The notes under the pieces were generated by a model, which was not told the origin of the DNA, searched no databases, and worked only from the letters and a program-made list of their open reading frames with translations. Positions 32,511 to 34,877 of a stretch of 34,877 nt of DNA are shown here, piece by piece. This DNA is from Chthonomonadaceae bacterium (GTDB lineage Bacteria > Armatimonadota > Chthonomonadetes > Chthonomonadales > Chthonomonadaceae), in contig JANXSG010000084.1 in the NCBI GenBank assembly GCA_025352825.1, positions 1 to 34,877 of the forward strand. Direction: 5' to 3'. Both the position numbers and the translations under genes were made by a program. Numbering within the stretch: the first letter of the stretch is position 1; every line of letters starts with the position of its first letter.

Positions 32511-33635
32511 TTAATGTGCGCCAAAATCGTACTCAGTCATTTGAGTATAAACTTTACCAGGCTGGAGAATGATGGATGGGAATTTTGGATGATGTACCGC
32601 ATCTGGGAAGTGACCGGATTCGATGCAAAACCCAGAGTATTTTTTATAAATATTACCGCCCACTCCCTTCAGAGTGCCATCCATATAGTTTCCTGTGTAA
32701 AATTGCATACCGGGTTCCGTGGTATACATATCCATCGTTCTACCGGAAGTTGGTTCATAGGTCTGACACGCAAGGGCGAACTTTTTCCCGCGTCCTTTGA
32801 TCGCATAGTTATGATCGTAACCAGTAACCTTGCCGCCCACACGCTCAACGCTGTCTCCAATACGATGCATCGTTAAGAAATCCATCTCATTGTCTTTCAC
32901 CGATCTGATTTCGCCGGTTGGGATACTCACATCATCCACCACAATGTAGCGGTCAGCATTGATGCGAAGCTCATGATCCAAAATATCACCCTTACAGGCG
33001 AGATTGAAATAGGCGTGGTTTGTTAGATTAACAGGAGTCGCCTTATCCGTAGCAGCTCTATACTCTATTCGGATGCCATCTGCGTTCGTAAGTGTATAGA
33101 CCACCTTCACATCCAGATTTCCAGGATAGCCCTGGTCACCGTTGGGGCTGTGGAGAGTGAACTCCACCGCCGGGCCAGCCGCACTTGCAATAGGTTTGGC
33201 CTTCCAGACCACCTTGTCGAAGCCCTTTAAGCCACCGTGCAGATGGTTGGGGCCGTTGTTCACAGCCAGCACATACTTTTTGCCGTTCAGGGTAAATTTA
33301 CCCTTAGCGATCCTGTTCGCCACACGCCCCACGGTCGCCCCAAAGTAAGGGTTCCTCTTCTCGTATTGCGCCAGATTATCAAAACCCAGTACTATGTCAC
33401 CCATCTTTCCATTTCGGTCCGGAGTATATAGCTCGGTGAGTGTGGCGCCGTAAGTCATAATCTTGGCCTTGAGGCCGTGCGCGTTCGTAAGTGTATAGAG
33501 ATCGACCGTTGCGCCATTTTTCAGATGTCCAAACGGCGTCTTCTGAACCCCACTTTTACCGGCGACAGCCGGGAAAGCATACAAACTCGTGAGAACTAAA
33601 AGTGAACATAATCGTATCGAGGATTTAAGATTCAT
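32511..33635 (-). CDS. galM: Aldose 1-epimerase, secreted
   Basis: The enzyme interconverts alpha and beta anomers of galactose, glucose and related sugars. The 374-residue product has a signal peptide (hydrophobic 9-24, ending AVAG), so it acts outside the cytoplasm, unlike E. coli GalM. Catalytic residues are visible: His131 in NHLHGG, the general acid His207 in NLTNHAYFNL, and the general base Glu339 in CIESGHFPD. The open frame begins with TTG at 33638; I use the next codon, ATG 33635, with GGAG nine bases upstream. It stands alone between repeats, and probably serves polysaccharide degradation, as secreted epimerases do in related bacteria. Confidence 0.93.
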   Translation of the reverse strand: MNLKSSIRLCSLLVLTSLYAFPAVAGKSGVQKTPFGHLKNGATVDLYTLTNAHGLKAKIMTYGATLTELYTPDRNGKMGDIVLGFDNLAQYEKRNPYFGATVGRVANRIAKGKFTLNGKKYVLAVNNGPNHLHGGLKGFDKVVWKAKPIASAAGPAVEFTLHSPNGDQGYPGNLDVKVVYTLTNADGIRIEYRAATDKATPVNLTNHAYFNLACKGDILDHELRINADRYIVVDDVSIPTGEIRSVKDNEMDFLTMHRIGDSVERVGGKVTGYDHNYAIKGRGKKFALACQTYEPTSGRTMDMYTTEPGMQFYTGNYMDGTLKGVGGNIYKKYSGFCIESGHFPDAVHHPKFPSIILQPGKVYTQMTEYDFGAH

Positions 33636-33719
33636 CAATTTGACTCCATTAGGTGTGATTGTATATATTGCGAGTGTTTTTAGCTATCCAGTCCATGGTT
33701 GGATAAGCCGAGGGCAAGT

Positions 33720-33966
33720 CGTCATTAAATTGGCACTACCGTTATGAGTATGGAAACTTTTAGCCACAAATTTCCGATACGATTTCTCGCACAGAGCACA
33801 CAGAGGCGCTGAGAATTTCAAAATAATTCCAAATCTGCAATCTAGTTACATCTCTTTGAAAGTAATAGCCGTTTAAACTTTTCCCTCTGCGAACACTGCG
33901 TTCTCTGCGCGAGAAAAAGAAAAAGTCGTTTATTTCCACATACTTTACTGTAGTGCCATTAAGTAT
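33720..33966. repeat. MITE-like element with nested inverted repeats
   Basis: The outer ends are imperfect reverse complements over about 35 bases (ATTAAATTGGCACTACCGTT at 33723-33742 against CTGTAGTGCCATTAAG near 33950). Inside is a second inverted pair: TTTCTCGCACAGAGCACACA at 33783 and TTCTCTGCGCGAGAAA near 33901. No coding frame is present. The inner pair resembles a CTCTGCG...GAGAAA repeat common in environmental genomes. The element fills most of the 336-base gap between galM and the DUF58 gene; nothing else is seen there. Confidence 0.7.
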
Positions 33967-33975
33967 TTGTGATCT

Positions 33976-34877
33976 CTACAGTCGATTCATGCGCTTCGCC
34001 AGGTAAGCCGAGAGCATCTGATCGATAGGCTGATCCGTACACACCTGATGATAGTCCATTCCGAGTTCCCTGCAGCCGTGTACAAGGGTAGATGTAAATT
34101 CCTCAAAAGATTCGAGATATGCCTGCTGTAATGCTTTTGGTTCGGCGAGAATACTCTCTTCTCCTTCCATTCCCTCAAAACGCGTCGTGTTGTTGAACGG
34201 AAACTCCATCTCATCCCGATCGAGAATATGGAATAATATAACCTCGTGTTTGCTGTGCCGGAAATGGCTCAGCCCCCGAAGCACCGTTTTTGGATCGGCG
34301 AAAAGATCGCTCAGAATGATAAGCAGACCTCGCCTTTTCAGACGTTCTGCGAGATCGTGGAAGGTGGTGTCGATGCCTGTTTTGGGTTTGCTTTCGATCT
34401 GATCGAGTGTATCCAGCAGCAGTTTTAGGTGAGCGCTGGTGCTTGCCGGGGGAATATATCGCCGTACGCCATTATCGAAGGTTGCCAGCCCCACGGCATC
34501 TCGCTGCCTTAGCAGGAGGGAAGCTATGGAGGCGGCGATGATACTGGCCACTTCTCGTTTTGAGAGAGGTGAATGCTCTCCTCGATAGTCCATACTGGTG
34601 CTCGAATCCAGTACTAAGGTTGCCCTTAAATTAGTCTCCTCCTCAAACTGTTTGACATGGTAACGATCGGTTCGGGCGTAGACTTTCCAGTCGATATGCC
34701 GTATCTCATCGCCAGGCGTATAGTCGCGGTGCTGTGCGAACTCCACACTGCTGCCTCTATGTGGGCTGCGGTGCATTCCTGAGATTACTCCATCCACTAC
34801 CACACGCGCGCGCAGTTCGAGTCGTGCAATCTGAGCAAGTGTTTTCGGGTCGGCTAGTTGTCGTTGGTTCGTGAGCA
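33976..34877 (-). CDS. DUF58 domain protein, 5' end outside the window
   Basis: DUF58 proteins have a von Willebrand A-like fold and usually sit beside a MoxR AAA ATPase. Visible here: HRSPHRGSSVEFAQHRDYTPGDEIRHIDWKVYARTD, the DUF58 core, then LVLDSSTSMDY, the metal-site-like DxSxS motif, and LLIILSDLFAD. The product is cytoplasmic, with no membrane segment in the part seen. A GTG at 34803 could start a frame, but the same frame stays open to the window edge with LADPKTLAQIARLELRAR, which matches the usual start of the family, so the gene continues beyond 34877. A MoxR gene is expected upstream outside the window. Confidence 0.92.
   Translation of the reverse strand, partial: LTNQRQLADPKTLAQIARLELRARVVVDGVISGMHRSPHRGSSVEFAQHRDYTPGDEIRHIDWKVYARTDRYHVKQFEEETNLRATLVLDSSTSMDYRGEHSPLSKREVASIIAASIASLLLRQRDAVGLATFDNGVRRYIPPASTSAHLKLLLDTLDQIESKPKTGIDTTFHDLAERLKRRGLLIILSDLFADPKTVLRGLSHFRHSKHEVILFHILDRDEMEFPFNNTTRFEGMEGEESILAEPKALQQAYLESFEEFTSTLVHGCRELGMDYHQVCTDQPIDQMLSAYLAKRMNRL

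Overview
The window looks like a bacterial chromosome segment, most likely from the Armatimonadota. That is an inference from two type IV prepilin-like proteins with the [14 protein letters not shown] ... FPVFAQARE ... CLSN signature, GntR/LacI-type regulators next to them, and a Planctomycetes-style DUF1501/DUF1549/DUF1553/cytochrome cluster. No rRNA or ribosomal protein gene is present to confirm it. Most of the window is roughly 45-50 % GC on the lines I counted; one island (about 30.4-32.3 kb) is clearly AT-richer.

Layout. 0-0.8 kb: remains of an RHS/YD-repeat type gene (minus strand) with a 17-base G homopolymer, a perfect 26-bp inverted repeat and an internal stop. 1.1-2.65 kb: short-chain dehydrogenase translationally coupled to a prepilin-like protein. 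2.7-3.9 kb: panD and a PPP-type metallophosphatase. 3.97-4.05 kb: tRNA-Phe(GAA) with a strong promoter. 4.2-6.4 kb: a secreted class C beta-lactamase-like hydrolase and a zinc-ribbon DUF1003 membrane protein. 6.6-10.8 kb (minus): GntR/LacI-type regulator, small membrane protein, prepilin, an intrinsic terminator, then a coupled nitrilase/creatininase pair. 10.9-14.3 kb (minus): secreted CehA/McbA-like PHP hydrolase plus a free-standing copy of its N-terminal domain. The regulator gene and this operon share the same promoter plan, TTGACA-17-TATACT running directly into two direct repeats of TGGTAATACA, so they probably form one regulon.

14.6-25.4 kb (minus): a five-gene cluster. A cytochrome/WD40 protein, two DUF1549/DUF1553 proteins and two Tat-exported DUF1501 proteins together carry five putative haem c motifs. 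Every junction in the cluster holds a dispersed inverted repeat, and one repeat is translated in frame at the N-terminus of a gene. 25.7-27.8 kb (plus): a second short-chain dehydrogenase and a compact GspE/PilB ATPase. 28.0-30.1 kb (minus): a decaying stretch with a GspF-like gene broken by TAG, an ECF-like sigma factor broken by a -1 frameshift, and a truncated moaC. 30.5-32.3 kb (plus): an AT-rich three-gene cassette (TIGR04255 protein plus two uncharacterised proteins) with its own promoter; this is the best candidate here for an undescribed system. 32.3-34.9 kb (minus): a gene remnant, a secreted aldose 1-epimerase, a MITE-like element and a DUF58 gene that runs off the window.

The window is notable for families of short inverted repeats. 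One REP-like family occurs as head-to-head pairs with a nearly constant spacing of about 107-111 bp around unrelated sequence.
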